Below are positions 10,411 through 20,828 of a stretch of DNA of 64,000 nucleotides, in pieces. This DNA is from Rhineura floridana (taxonomy: Eukaryota > Chordata > Lepidosauria > Squamata > Rhineuridae), in NCBI RefSeq assembly GCF_030035675.1, contig NC_084484.1, positions 186,308,434-186,372,433 of the forward strand. The letters are read 5' to 3'. Position 1 is the first letter of the stretch, and the number at the start of each line of letters is the position of its first letter. A program made the position numbers and the translations under genes. Below the pieces are notes generated by a model, which made no database searches, was not told the DNA's origin, and was given only the letters and a program-made list of their open reading frames with translations.

Positions 10411-11569
10411 CTGGATCCTCTACTGCATCCACAGCGTACGGAATTGAGTTCTTCAGGTGTTCGATTTTATCAGCAAAGTGCCTTGCCAATTTGTCACAGG
10501 AGGCTTTAGAGTGCTCCAAGGGTTCCTGAGCGACTGGACCGACCAGGCTTCGGACCACTTGGAACAGCTTCCTGGGACAGCACTCTGCGGATGCAATAGA
10601 GGCAGCAAAGAAATCCTTCTTTGTTGCCTTTATTGCCACCTGGTAGGCAGCTATTGCCGCTCTAACCTGTGTCCGAACATCTTCAGAACGGGATTTCCGC
10701 CACCGGCGTTCTAGTCGTCTCACCTCCTGTCTCAGACTTCGCAGCCGGGGTGTATACCACGGTGCTGTCTGAGTTCTGTTCAGGGGGAGAGGACATTTCG
10801 GAGCCACCCGGTCTAATGCCCTGGTGATTCCTTCATTCCACTCCATCACCAGGGTTTCGACCGGGCGACCTTCAGCAGGTTCCAAATCCCCCAGCGCAGT
10901 CAGGAATCCATCCGGATCCATCAGGCGCCTGGGGCGGACCATTCTAATAGGTCCTTTACCCCTACGGAGGGTGTGTGGCATCGAGAAGTCAAAGTTCACC
11001 AGATAGCGATCTGACCATGACACGGGAGTGAAAGAAATAGCCACCAACTTCAGAACACTCCCCATCCCTCCCAGGACAAATACAAGGTCGAGGGCATGAC
11101 CGGCTACATGTGTGGGCTCAGTGTTACTAAGGTGCAGTTCCCAGGAAGCCATGGTTTCCAGGAAATCCCGAGGGGCTCCGATGAGAGTGGTCTCAGCATG
11201 TACGTTAAAGTCCCCCAACACTAACAGTTCTGGGGTCAGCGTTCGTACATCCGAGACCACCTCCAGCACCTTGGTCAGGGAGTCTGCCGTGCAGCGGGGC
11301 GGGCGGTACACAAGCAGGATCCCCAAACTGCCCTTTGGGCCCAACCTCCAGTACATGCAATCAACAAACTTGGTTCTTGGGAGCAGGGGCCTGGTGAAAA
11401 TCAAAGACTCCCGATAGATGACTGCCACTCCCTCTCCCCGCTTTCCTACCCTCGGTTGCTGTGCATAATGGAAACCTGGCGGACACATGGCCTCAAGGAT
11501 GGAAGCTGAGGCCTCGTCCAGCCAGGTCTCCGTAATACACACCAGGTCTGCGCACTCATCCAGTATCAT
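10358..11569 (-). pseudogene. L2 ORF2, APE endonuclease part and linker
   Basis: A 403-codon frame begins MILDECADLVCITETWLDEA. It shows the APE blocks ITETWLDE (catalytic Glu) and LVLGDFNVH. The last block reads SWSDRYLV, where this family normally has SDHYLV, so the catalytic histidine appears replaced by arginine. The domain's first strand (RLLLCNARSV) lies in another frame (11566-12096), so a frameshift separates them near a poly-T run. The linker to RT follows. Confidence 0.85.
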
Positions 11570-12139
11570 ATCATGGATGACAGATTTTTTTGTGTCACAG
11601 ACCTGGCATTACAGAGCAGCAGTCGAAGGTCGGTAGGAATCCTGCGTCCCCCAGTTAACTTCTGGTTTTGGGCAGACCTGGAACAGGGGATGGGTATTAC
11701 GCATCTATCCCCTGTTCCTCTAAATTGACGTGGTCTGCCCCTAGCATCAGTCCAGCGCCTGCCGCCCAATCTTGGTATAACTTGGCCCCCATCCTTCTCT
11801 GTTCCATCCCCCCTTGGTATACACATGCCCCTATCCCTACTGCCTTTGAGCTGTTTGTTCTGGAAGCTGCTTTTGCAGTGTGCCTGTTCTCTGTCCTTGG
11901 CGCCCACTGAGCTGGAGTCTGAGCTTTGTTGGATGAGCAAGGTGTGTTCTGCAGACTCACCCACGTGTTCCCCTCTTGTGGCAAAAAGAGGCAGAATTGG
12001 CTTAAAGAGGGCATGTTTGCTAGATATGTTCAAAACATTCAGCTTGCAGAATTGGCTGTTTCTTTGTGCAGAATTTGGAAACGTTTGGAGCATCATACTT
12101 TTGATTGTGATTCTCCCTCCATAAGGTTCAAATCACCCT

Positions 12140-12350
12140 TGTGAAGAGCCATGAACATACTTCTTGTCTGCTCTTACCTTAAACCTCTCCATTCCCATCC
12201 TTGTCATTCCATTCCCTGCAGCTTAGATTTGCAGACCCACCTAGAAGCACTTTGCTTTCTGCACCCAACACCGCATTGTTTAAACACCAGGTGTTTGTCT
12301 AGTAAAGCTATATTTAGTAAGAAAGCCACAAAATCTCTCACAGCTTCAAT
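12140..12350. other. No feature recognised
   Basis: Flank between the L2 5' end and a MITE remnant. No coding or repeat similarity that I can support. Confidence 0.3.
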
Positions 12351-12523
12351 TCCCAGCCTCCAAGAGGTCTTCTGTATCTTTAAAAGTTGTGCAGGGGGAA
12401 GGGAGAATTCCACCTTGTCGTTTTTCCCATTACAGGGTTGCAAGAACACCTGCACTTGGCTGACTTTCTCTTCTCCTAAAGATACAGGATCAGTCTCAGG
12501 CCATGGACCTGGCCACCCTATTC
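12350..12523. mobile_element. TIR element (MITE), left end missing
   Basis: From CCTCCAAGAGGTCTTCTGTA to CATGGACCTGGCCACCCTA this is a near-copy of the complete element at 39651-39873. The right terminal inverted repeat is present, the left one is lost. Confidence 0.8.
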
Positions 12524-12554
12524 TGAAGGGATGGGATGGTACCCCAGCTGGAAT

Positions 12555-12715
12555 GCTGGGCTTCAGAGAGCCTGGTTCAAATCCTCATTCACCTGCAAAG
12601 CTTACCTGCTAGCTTGTAGCATGTTGTTACCTCTCAGTCTGACAGACCTTGCAGGGTTGTTGTGATAGTAAACCCCTGAGCTGCTTTTGGAGAACAACTG
12701 AGCAAAAGTTTTGCG
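12555..12715 (+). mobile_element. tRNA-derived/MIR-like SINE
   Basis: B-box GGTTCAAATCC near 12580, then CTTACCTGCTAGC, CTCTCAGTCTGAC and CAGGGTTGTTGTGATAG. It is an old copy of the SINE type whose reverse copy lies at 3985. Confidence 0.6.
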
Positions 12716-12792
12716 CTGTTTGTTTGAGCACATTTCACTTGACAGGTTCACAAGGCCACTAATATTAAAAATCAGAACCGATTTTGGAACGT

Positions 12793-12975
12793 AGGAAAGA
12801 GCCGTATGCTCAGTCAGGCCTTTGGTCCATTTCGCTCAGTATTGTCTGCACTGACTGGCAGCAGCCCTCCAGGGGTCTTTCTGAGCCCTGCTGGAGATGC
12901 TGCCAGGAATTGAACCTCGGGCCTTCTGCATGCAAAGCAGATGCTGTACCACTGAGCTACTGCCCTTTGCCCTAC
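12793..12975 (-). mobile_element. tRNA-derived SINE
   Basis: Reverse copy of the family at 5237. The complement shows TAGCTCAGTGGTACAGCATC (A box) and AGGTTCAATTCC (B box), and its 3' half has CAGTCAGTGCAGACAATACT. Confidence 0.88.
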
Positions 12976-12999
12976 GAGTGCCATGTTGGTACGTAATTT

Positions 13000-13420
13000 A
13001 AACACAATTACAAATGGTGAAATAAATAAACAAGTTAAATACAAGCCAGTTAAATACAGGGCAAGCACCAACAGGAAAGCTTACCAGGTAAATTAAATAC
13101 CTGCCAGAATAAATACATCTTTGAGAAGCAGAGAAATACCAGCAAAGAACATGACAGACAGATCTCCTGAGGCAGGAAGTTCCACAGCCTGGGCACAGCC
13201 ACAGAGAAGACAGATAATAAATAATAAAGAATGAGAATATAGAGGATCGTATTTGTGAAGAGTTGCCATGTTGCCAGGCCATTCCATAGCCCACCTTCTT
13301 GGTTGGATGGCTGTGGGCAAATGGGAAGCCAACAATGCCGGCCTCTTAATGGTTCTCCAAAGCAATAGCGACCACAGCAGCCTCATCTAGCTGCCTCCTT
13401 TGATAAGGCTCAAGAGTACA
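13000..13420 (-). mobile_element. Very old L2-like 3' fragment
   Basis: AT-rich tail then CTCCTGAGGCAGGAAGTTCC and ACAGCCTGGGCACAGCCACA, which parallels the RT C-terminus/3' UTR of L2 (compare GGGAGTTCCAGAGAGTGGGG at 8902). Highly diverged. Confidence 0.5.
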
Positions 13421-14199
13421 AAGTGTGGGTTGGATTACTCATATCTCATAATTCCCACCTTCAGTTGAGGCAGATCCACACAGCAGCCTCCCTTGCGACC
13501 AATCAATGCCGAGGAATGGCAGGTAATAGTCCTATGCAGATCACCTCGTCTTCTTGGCCATTCAGTCCTAGAGAAGCCTCCCGAAATGAAGCATCCTGTA
13601 CCTGTGTTTTGAAATCCTTGGAGGCCCTGCTTTGTATGCCCTCCACCATACAGTGAGCTGCAATGTGAAGCAGGGCTTTCTTTGTGGTGGCCCTGGAGCT
13701 GCATGGGGCCTGCTCCCTAGGGAAGTTCACTTTGCTTCTATCTTGCTGGCTTTTAGACACCAGGCCAAGGCGGGCAAATTCCAAAGGGCTTTTGGGTTGC
13801 CCTGTTTACCATTTTGCTGAGTTTCTACTGCTCTGGTTAATTTGTAGCAATTAATTAGTTTTTAGTGGGCACTGTTTTTTTTTTAATGTAATAGCTTGGA
13901 TCCTAAGATAAGTTAGTGTAGGGAAGTTTATGGAAGGAAAGTTTCCCATCTCTTCCAGCTGTAGCCACTTGTGGCCCCTGAAAAGCCTCTCCTGAGGGTC
14001 AGGGGGTCCTCCTGAACAATGGGGAATGGGGCACAGGAGATGCTGGCAGTGGAGAAGGGGAGTGGGAGGGTTTTCTTCTGTGAAGGCCCTTGCGATATCT
14101 TAGAATCCAAGCCTGGGTGTTAGGATATGATGTTTGTATCCTAGAATTAGCTGCCCTGGAGATTTTGAATGGAAAGAGGGGGTGCATTGGTGCATGTGT
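13421..14199. other. No gene seen; possible old LINE debris
   Basis: 13640-13850 vaguely resembles a LINE ORF2 end (CAGGGCTTTCTTTGTGGTGG). The rest is unremarkable single-copy DNA with GC-rich patches. Confidence 0.3.
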
Positions 14200-14530
14200 G
14201 TGGGAGTAAAAAATTTTCACGTCTCTGAATTTTGCAATGCAGTTCTCCAGCCAAGAAAGTTGTACAAAAATGCATAGACTAGCGTCAGGGGGGCATAAAA
14301 ATGCCTTTGTGAAAATAACAGAAAAATGCATCACGTTTGGAAACATTTCTTTGCAAAAATGTACATATATTAGGCAAAATTGAATACAACGCTGCATATT
14401 AGGAGAAATTCACACTAAAATCTGAGGACTTTAAAAAAAATCGCTTACTGATGTGGAAAAGTGGAGCACTGAACTTAAGACTCAAAAAATGAGGAACAAA
14501 CAGGAACTGAAATCAACAGATCCACACAAC
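14200..14530 (+). repeat. Unclassified dispersed repeat, copy 1
   Basis: It shares AGGAGAAATTCACAC, CATTTTTTGCAAA-type and GTGGAG(C)ACTGAACTTAAG blocks with an inverted copy at 16540-16840. No coding capacity. It ends GATCCACACAACCCC. Confidence 0.55.
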
Positions 14531-14689
14531 CCCAGATGTAGGATGGAATCTGAGTGTGATATGCGTGTTTTCCAGCAGGGGTGAGTGTGGCGTATTGTGA
14601 GTCAGGATGTGCGCTTGCAAGAAGGAGAGGGAAGGGAAGGAATCCGATTCATACAAAAGTGTTCCAAATGTGCTGCTATGTGTTTATTG

Positions 14690-14838
14690 CTTTGTTGTTA
14701 AAGTTTTGTCTAACGTATTATGTTGTATTGAAGTTTCTCAGTCTCATTGTTGGGTATGCATCATTTTTTATTTTTGCAAACAGCTTAGAGACTGTCCTAG
14801 TATGAAGGAGTATACAAATATATGAAATAATAATAAAC
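14690..14838 (+). mobile_element. Possible L2/CR1-like LINE tail
   Basis: A TTGTTGTTAAAG...GTATACAAATATATGAAATA stretch followed by ATAATAAACA resembles LINE 3' tails. Weak. Confidence 0.3.
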
Positions 14839-15086
14839 AGGTACTTAAAGAAATGAACTGAAAATGGGCGTATCGGAACCGTGTGCCTAGCTTCCCACGG
14901 TAGAGCTGCCCACCATGGCTTGTGGGACACTACCCTGGAGTACAGTGTCAGTGGAAAGCAAAAATACCTGCAAACAGTGATAAGCAGATGAGCAGCTATT
15001 CTCCGGGTCCTCATTTGGCCGGCATCCACTGCCTGTTGTTACTTCCTTCTTGTGAGCAGAGATGGGCTTCAACCTGCTGATCACCA

Positions 15087-15091
<5 letters not shown>

Positions 15092-15122
<31 letters not shown>
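15092..15122. repeat. (TG)n microsatellite
   Basis: Pure TG run of about 30 bp. Confidence 0.95.
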
Positions 15123-15125
<3 letters not shown>

Positions 15126-15182
15126 GAGACAGAGAGAGGGGGAACCCAGCCTGTCCTCTCCTAGATAAGGGAATATTGCACT

Positions 15183-15265
15183 TGGAACCACAGAACTGTA
15201 GAGTTGGAAGGGGCCTATAAGGCCATCGAGTCCAACCTCCTGCCCAGTGCAGGAATCCAAACGTC
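15183..15265 (-). mobile_element. CR1 LINE 3' terminus
   Basis: AGAGTTGGAAGGGGCCTATA followed by AGGCCATCGAGTCCAACCTC is the complement of the CR1 3' end as at 5334 and 27168. Only 80 bp remain. Confidence 0.85.
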
Positions 15266-15699
15266 CATTGTTTGGAAATTTTAAGACCTAAATGTACACA
15301 GTGTATGTTTGCACAGAGACCTGGCAAATTCAATGCAACCAGCGTTAAGCATTTTTTCAGAAATAGTCTAGCCCATCCCAAAAATACTTTAGCACCAGAA
15401 GTGGATAGCAAATGCCCCCTCCCCTTAAAGTGCTAATTAATGAGGAGCAGAGGAAGTTCTCCTGTGAATGTACCATTGAAATGGAGCCCCGTTGCTCAGA
15501 AGAACTTCCTGCCAGCCTGTACCACATGGTCCTGATCCAAAGCCCATTCTGCTACCCGTAAAGAATGCCCAAAATGTGCCCCTGAAGCATCTGCTTCCCC
15601 CCCTCCAATTCAAGAAGAGCCCAGTGCTATTCAAGGCCCCAAAGTTTGGAAGGGGCCTACACATTTGACAGATGCTCCATCATCCATTTTGGGGAGTTG

Positions 15700-16100
15700 C
15701 TGATTTATAAACAAGCCTGGGTAGGAAGGTGACAAGGGACGATGACAGAGGCCCAACAACACACACACATCCCCAGCCTGATTTGTTTGATTTGTTTTTA
15801 AATTGTGTTTAGTGGGAGTGCGGGGAGAGAGAACAGAAAAGCAGGCATCAGCGTGCCTTTAAGCAAACTGGTGAGGGTGAAAGGGCTCCCTGTGACAGAT
15901 CAAATGAATGTGCCATCAGAGTCGAACCAAGAAACAATAAAAGGGAGGCAGAGGCTGGAGGAGAGAAACAGCAGCCTGTGATGGCAGAAATTCAATTACC
16001 GGCAGCCTTCAGCCCCGTGCCGGGCCGGTAATTCAATTAGGACCAAGCAGGCTCCCACTACCAGAAGGGGCTGCTGTGCAGAGGGGTGGGCCAGTCCCAC
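15700..16100. promoter_or_regulatory. Single-copy island with paired homeodomain sites
   Basis: Repeat-free. TAATTCAATTA at 16029-16039 fits TAATYNRATTA exactly. AAATTCAATTA at 15988-15998 fits with one mismatch. The two sit in a 10-bp perfect inverted repeat (AATTACCGGC at 15994, GCCGGTAATT at 16024) separated by 20 bp. Candidate enhancer, about 40 kb upstream of PHOX2A. Inferred. Confidence 0.4.
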
Positions 16101-16309
16101 ATCCCTGGCTGCTTCATCTGCATCTAAAACAAACAATGCCACATTGCACGATGGAGAAGGAGAGGCTGAGAGAGAGATCAGCGAAGGTTTGGTGTTAGGC
16201 TGAATCCCCCCAGTGTTCATCCAGAGTTCTGCAAAACCTCTTGGACTGCCAAAGTGTCATGTTGCTGTGGCCTCATTTAGACCTCTTAGGCCTGGGACAG
16301 AACTGGAGA

Positions 16310-16530
16310 TATGCAAGTGTTACCTAGCTGGATCAGACCAAAGAGCCGACTTAATCCACTATCCCCCTCACATTGGCTGACCAGATGCCTCTGGGAGGTC
16401 CACAAGGACTTCTCTGTTGCTTGGCCTCTGGCAACTGGAATACGGCCTCTGGAGTTGGTGGTTCCAGAGAGCCATCATGACTAGTAACAGGTGATAGCTT
16501 GGTCTGGGGGGAGGAATCTGTCCATTTCAG
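16310..16530 (-). mobile_element. Old CR1 LINE 3' UTR fragment
   Basis: CTGGATCAGACCAAAGAGCC, then CCAGATGCCTCTGGGAGGTC and CATGACTAGTAACAGGTGAT parallel the CR1 3' UTR at 24660-24870, with heavy divergence. Confidence 0.6.
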
Positions 16531-16539
16531 TACTCTCAC

Positions 16540-16840
16540 TGTCTCATTTTTCCAACCTTAAATTCAGTTCTCCACATTTCTGCAGCAATTTGCAGGGTTT
16601 TTTTTTAAAAAAAATCCTCATGAAAGTTCACCAGCATTTTGGTGTGAATTTCTCCTAACAAATATGTTTTGTATGCAGTTTTGACTAATGCACACATTTT
16701 TGCAAGCGATTTCCCCTAATAAAATGCATATTAATATTGTTTTCACAAATACTTCCATTTTTATGCAAACTTTCCTCTATTATATGCATTATTTTTGTAT
16801 ATGTTATTTGACTGGAGCCCAGCATCACAAAATTCAAAGA
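16540..16840 (-). repeat. Unclassified dispersed repeat, copy 2
   Basis: Inverted relative to 14200-14530. TTAAATTCAGTTCTCCACAT, GGTGTGAATTTCTCCT and repeated ATGCA-rich phrases match the complement of copy 1. Confidence 0.55.
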
Positions 16841-17279
16841 AGTGTGAATTTCGAAGGACGCCTGTGTTTTGGTTTGCATGTTGGTTCAAGAAATGCAAAT
16901 TAGATTACTGTTTTTTTATTCATATACAAACAAATGGAATATCTCCCCCATTCCTAGCCTTATCCTCCTCTATGGACTTCTTTAATCCCCTCTTAATGCC
17001 ATGTGACTCGGGCCTTCACCCCAGCTTGTGGCAATGAAACTGCATAAATGAATTTTGCATGTTGTGAAGAAGTATTCTTTTTTGTCTGTCCTAAATCATC
17101 TTCCCATCAATTTCACTGGGTGACTGCAACACACACACAAGCATACACACATTCAAGTATTAGTGCTAGTTTAGTCTGACTTGGAAAGCAGGACTCTGCA
17201 CCCCATCATCACCACCATCAGCATTGCAAACCACACATGGGGGTCCACTGCTTGCAGATGTCATATCCCAGGTCAGCTA
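16841..17279. other. No feature recognised
   Basis: AT-rich to mixed sequence with a short (AC) run near 17133. No gene. Confidence 0.3.
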
Positions 17280-17435
17280 GAGCTGCCTTGCTAAACCTGA
17301 ATGGTTTTGGTCAGCTGGAGAAGAATATGCTTTACCTTGGAAACCCAGGAAGGCTGCTGCCAGTCAGTGTAAACGCTACTGAACAAGATGGGCCAGTGGT
17401 CTGACTTGGGATAAGGCAGCTCCCTACATTCCTGC
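17280..17435 (+). mobile_element. tRNA-derived SINE, 3' half
   Basis: TGCTGCCAGTCAGTGTAAAC, GATGGGCCAGTGGTCTGACT and GGATAAGGCAGCTCCCTACA form the 3' half of the family at 5237. The tRNA head is lost. Confidence 0.8.
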
Positions 17436-18214
17436 CTGTCTGTGGGTAGGCCTGAGAGGGTACACAGCAGGGCCTTCTCTGTTATGGCACCCTCTCTTCA
17501 GGGTGGCTGGCGGTTGCTGTTTTCTCCTCTCTTAGCCTGTCCATGCCCTGCTTGGTGTTTTCTTCTTGCATTCCTTCTCCCTCTTTAAATCCTGTTTTCC
17601 TCGTTCCTTCCTTCCTTGTGATTTGCTTTCCCCGTTTCCCCGCCTCCTCCTTCCATTTCCTTACCGGCTGTTGCTGTTTGGCTGCATTTTCCGAGCCTTC
17701 TTCCCTTCCTTCCCTCCTCTCCTTTTCCTGCTATTTTGTGTGGTCTTCCTGTGCTTAATCCTCACTTTCTCTTCTGCCCAACAACCCCCCCCCCCGTGAG
17801 CACGATTCAGCATTTAATGTTGTGACCCCATGACAATAGTTCCAAAAATTGCATCAGTGGTGCACATACTTTTTTTTTTAAGCAAAGCACACACACACAC
17901 AGTGACTCCCCTGGAGCTGCTGCATGATGTTTACACAGATGCGTTCTTGGTTTCCAATTAGACTTTCTCCAGCTGTTGGTCCTTTTCTCTGCCCACTTCT
18001 AAAAGCCCTTTAAAGCCCACTGCTGCTTCCTCCCCAGGACGATCCTTACATAGATTAAATCTTTGCTCTGTCTGATAAGCTAAATACAAGGCTGTGCTCC
18101 TTAAATCTCAAACTCTGAGCCTGATTTTCCAGCCTTCAAATAGAACATTGTCTTAGCTGAGCCATGTGCCATCTGCTCAGCGTTGATGGAGGGATCTTAT
18201 CTTGAGAATGGAAG
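17436..18214. other. Mostly single-copy DNA
   Basis: A T/C-rich stretch (17530-17790), a short poly-C, and a plain stretch 17990-18200 (AGATTAAATCTTTGC, GATAAGC) that could be conserved noncoding DNA. I see no exon. Confidence 0.3.
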
Positions 18215-18262
18215 CCGCTTCCTGCTGGATCAGACCAAAAGGGCTACCTTGGTCACCTATGG
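18215..18262 (-). mobile_element. CR1 3'-terminal scrap
   Basis: GCTTCCTGCTGGATCAGACC followed by AAAAGGGCTAC resembles the reversed CR1 3' terminus. Confidence 0.45.
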
Positions 18263-18714
18263 GCATTGCATGGGCCCCATGTGGCCCCCTGACTGCCGTG
18301 TGGCCGCAGGGTCCCTCTCCTTCTGCCCAGCTGATTGGCACTGGAAAGAGCTGAGCAGCTGATCAATCACTTGAAATCTTGATTCAGAAAGGCAAATGTG
18401 ATCAAATAGGCTTTCGTGAAACCTACTGCGATGAGATTCATGATTTGAATGCAGGGACTGTGAAGGTATAATTTGTTCAAAAGAAGGTCAAACAGGAATG
18501 GAGGAGAAGTAACATCATATGTAAACTGTGTGCTCGTGCAAGGAAATCCGTGCATCTGAACATGGAAGCTCCATTGAGAGCATTTGCGTAAAAATAAAAG
18601 GAGGGGTGATTAGTGACATCATTCTGAGATCTGCCAAGGACCACTAAGACAGGCAGAAGTGCAGGATGATGCCTGCCTTTATCAGATTACTGAATTTTCA
18701 AAGAAGAGACTCTT

Positions 18715-20828
18715 TTTTTTTTTTTTTTCAATAATTTTTATTCAGATTTTCATAAAACATACAAGACGAAATCATAAAACATTCAAAGACAAAAAACAAA
18801 ATCAAAAATAGTTAAACAAAAAGAAAAAAAGAAAAAAAAACAAAAATAAAAAATAAAGAGTAAAATATTGACTTCCCATTTGTCAAAGATCAAATCAGTT
18901 ATAAGTCTATAATATATAACAATCCTGTCTCTTAAGTCATATTATAAAATCACTTTCCTCCAGTAGTTATCTTACTTAATCATCAAATCTCATAAACATT
19001 ACTTTATTCTTTCCACAAAAAGTCAAAGAGAGGTTTCAATTCTTTAAGAAATATATCTATCAATTTTTTTTTCCAGATAAGCATATCGATTAATCCATCT
19101 CATTACTAATTATGATAATCTTATTGTCATAACCATAGTCAAAATAAACATTTCAATTAATCCATCACATCAGAATCTGTTAGGTTCAGTAATTTCAGTA
19201 GCCATTGTTCTATTATCCCTATTAGTTCCATTTTCCATCTTTCATCTTCAGTAGTCTTGTTAAGTCCAGTAATTTCAGTATCCAATCTTCCATTATCAGT
19301 ATTCCATAATAATCTTGCTGTCAAAGCCATAGTCATATAGTAAGAGTCTGATGGGAATTACCTCTATCCCAAATATTTTCTTGCCATCCATTCTGAATAG
19401 GTTGCTGAAATACTGCTGTAAAATCATATCTCTGTTCTTTTTTTCAAAATACACTGGGTCATCTCTTGAAAGTTTTTCCATTGTCACATGGCTGCAGTTA
19501 ATTCCATAGATTTTCTCTATATTGGGCTCCATCACATCATTCCAGTCCAGAAGATTATCCATGCCATTGATAACTTTATCTCTAGAATCTTCATTAATTT
19601 CTTCAGAGATAACATTGAGTTCCAAACAATAGATTTTATTTCTAAAGTCCATAGACTCCAAATCTTGTTCCTGTTCCACGTTTGTTCCAATCTCCGGGAT
19701 CTCTTCTCTCACAGGGACCCCTGTTCCAGTCTCCAGGGTCTCCTCTCTCACAGGGACCCCTGTTCCAGTCTCCAGGGTCTCCTCTCTCACAAGGACCCCT
19801 ATGTCTTTAATCTCCTGTGTCTCCAAACAATAGATTTTGTTTCTAAAGTCCATAGACTCCAAATCTTTTTCCTGTTCCACGTTTGTTCCAATCTCCAGGG
19901 TCACCTCTCTCACAGGGACCCCTATATCTTTAATCTCCTGCTTCATTTTACTCAATTCAATTTTCAGCTCCTTACAACCCTGTCGCAGGTTTTGTTTCGT
20001 TATCTCAATCTCATCCATTATTTTCTGAAACATAGTTATTTCCAGCTTCTCAGCCACTTTCTTAATTGCCATTTTAAAAGAAAAATATAGGAAAACCACT
20101 TCTTATTTCAGCAACAATTGGGTTAATACTCCAAACTTGGTGACATCACAGTATAAACAGAGCAGACAGCCTTATCTCTCCATGCTAAAGTAAACAAAAT
20201 GCAGTTCCCAGGATCGAAACAATTAATGGCGGTCGTCAGGAAACAGATTCGTCAAAATAAAATAGACCAAAAAGAGAGTAGTCTCAGACAATATAATATT
20301 CTTCAAAATAAAAATCTGGAATAGAAATCCCTCTTCTGTGTATATCTTTAGAATGCAAATCCAGGACAGCTTTTTGCAACAAAAACAGAGATAAGCTATT
20401 AATTAGTGAGTAGCAGAGAGAAGTTATGGCTCCCCAGTGAGATGTCAAAAACCGATCAATCTGGCAAATCTCTTTTAAACAGCAACAATTTAAGTCAAGT
20501 AAAAGAAAAATATAGAAAGAAGGGTGCTTGCCTGTTAGTGCGTTCTCTCTTAGAAGATAAGATGAACGTTCGCTTTATCAGATAGAGCTTGTTGTTGAAA
20601 ATCCGTCCCACCTTCGTCGGCTGGACCTCGTCCCATAAATTAATGAGATCTGGTCGTCCCAACAAAAATAGGCTTTGAGGTTAATCTCTTCGTTTCTCCC
20701 TACCCGGGAGAAGTTTAATCAGTCAAAAAAAAAAAAAAATCTGACTGATATATCTGAATAAGCTTCTTTTGAGGCAGGAGCCCGTCTCAAAAGCAGGCAC
20801 AGGCTAAGTCACCCTTCCCGGAAGTCCA
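18715..20828 (-). mobile_element. L1-like element with ORF1 only
   Basis: The 2.1-kb insert is flanked by a 15-bp direct repeat AAAGAAGAGACTCTT (18700-18714 and 20829-20843), the size typical of L1-type insertion. It ends in a poly(A) tail (poly-T at 18715-18729). Order in the sense direction: 5' UTR of about 730 bp, one open frame (20099-19296), an A-rich 3' UTR and poly(A). There is no endonuclease or reverse transcriptase. It resembles mammalian HAL1 half-LINEs in layout, or is an L1 deletion copy. Confidence 0.85.
19296..20099 (-). CDS. L1-like ORF1 protein with internal repeats
   Basis: An open frame of 267 codons. A second ATG gives MAIKKVAEKLEITMFQK at residue 10. Residues ~10-50 are heptad-rich (coiled-coil-like). 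The C-terminal part (EPNIEKIYGINCSHVTMEKL, then DDPVYFEKKNRDMILQQYFS) follows the pattern of the L1 ORF1p RNA-binding domain, which coats element RNA and chaperones nucleic acid. Between them is a variable repeat section: a 13-residue unit (GVPVREETLETGT) in tandem from a 39-bp DNA repeat (19717-19794), inside a longer duplication of the NVEQEKDLESMDFRNKIYCL segment (19621-19695 and 19824-19899). No stop interrupts the frame. The expected lysine/arginine-rich tail is short or absent. Family assignment is by pattern, not by search. Confidence 0.7.
   Translation of the reverse strand: MVFLYFSFKMAIKKVAEKLEITMFQKIMDEIEITKQNLRQGCKELKIELSKMKQEIKDIGVPVREVTLEIGTNVEQEKDLESMDFRNKIYCLETQEIKDIGVLVREETLETGTGVPVREETLETGTGVPVREEIPEIGTNVEQEQDLESMDFRNKIYCLELNVISEEINEDSRDKVINGMDNLLDWNDVMEPNIEKIYGINCSHVTMEKLSRDDPVYFEKKNRDMILQQYFSNLFRMDGKKIFGIEVIPIRLLLYDYGFDSKIIMEY

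Larger units (their letters stand above)
8626..12140 (-). mobile_element. Near-full-length L2 LINE
   Basis: The order on the reverse strand is a short 5' region, an APE-type endonuclease, a reverse transcriptase, a short 3' UTR and an A/T-rich tail (complement at 8626-8700, with GTCGCCTATCTGGCCGAAGC). The coding part is broken by two frameshifts but is otherwise largely open over 3 kb, so the copy is fairly young. It is the best L2 in the window and anchors the identification of the older L2 pieces. Confidence 0.92.
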
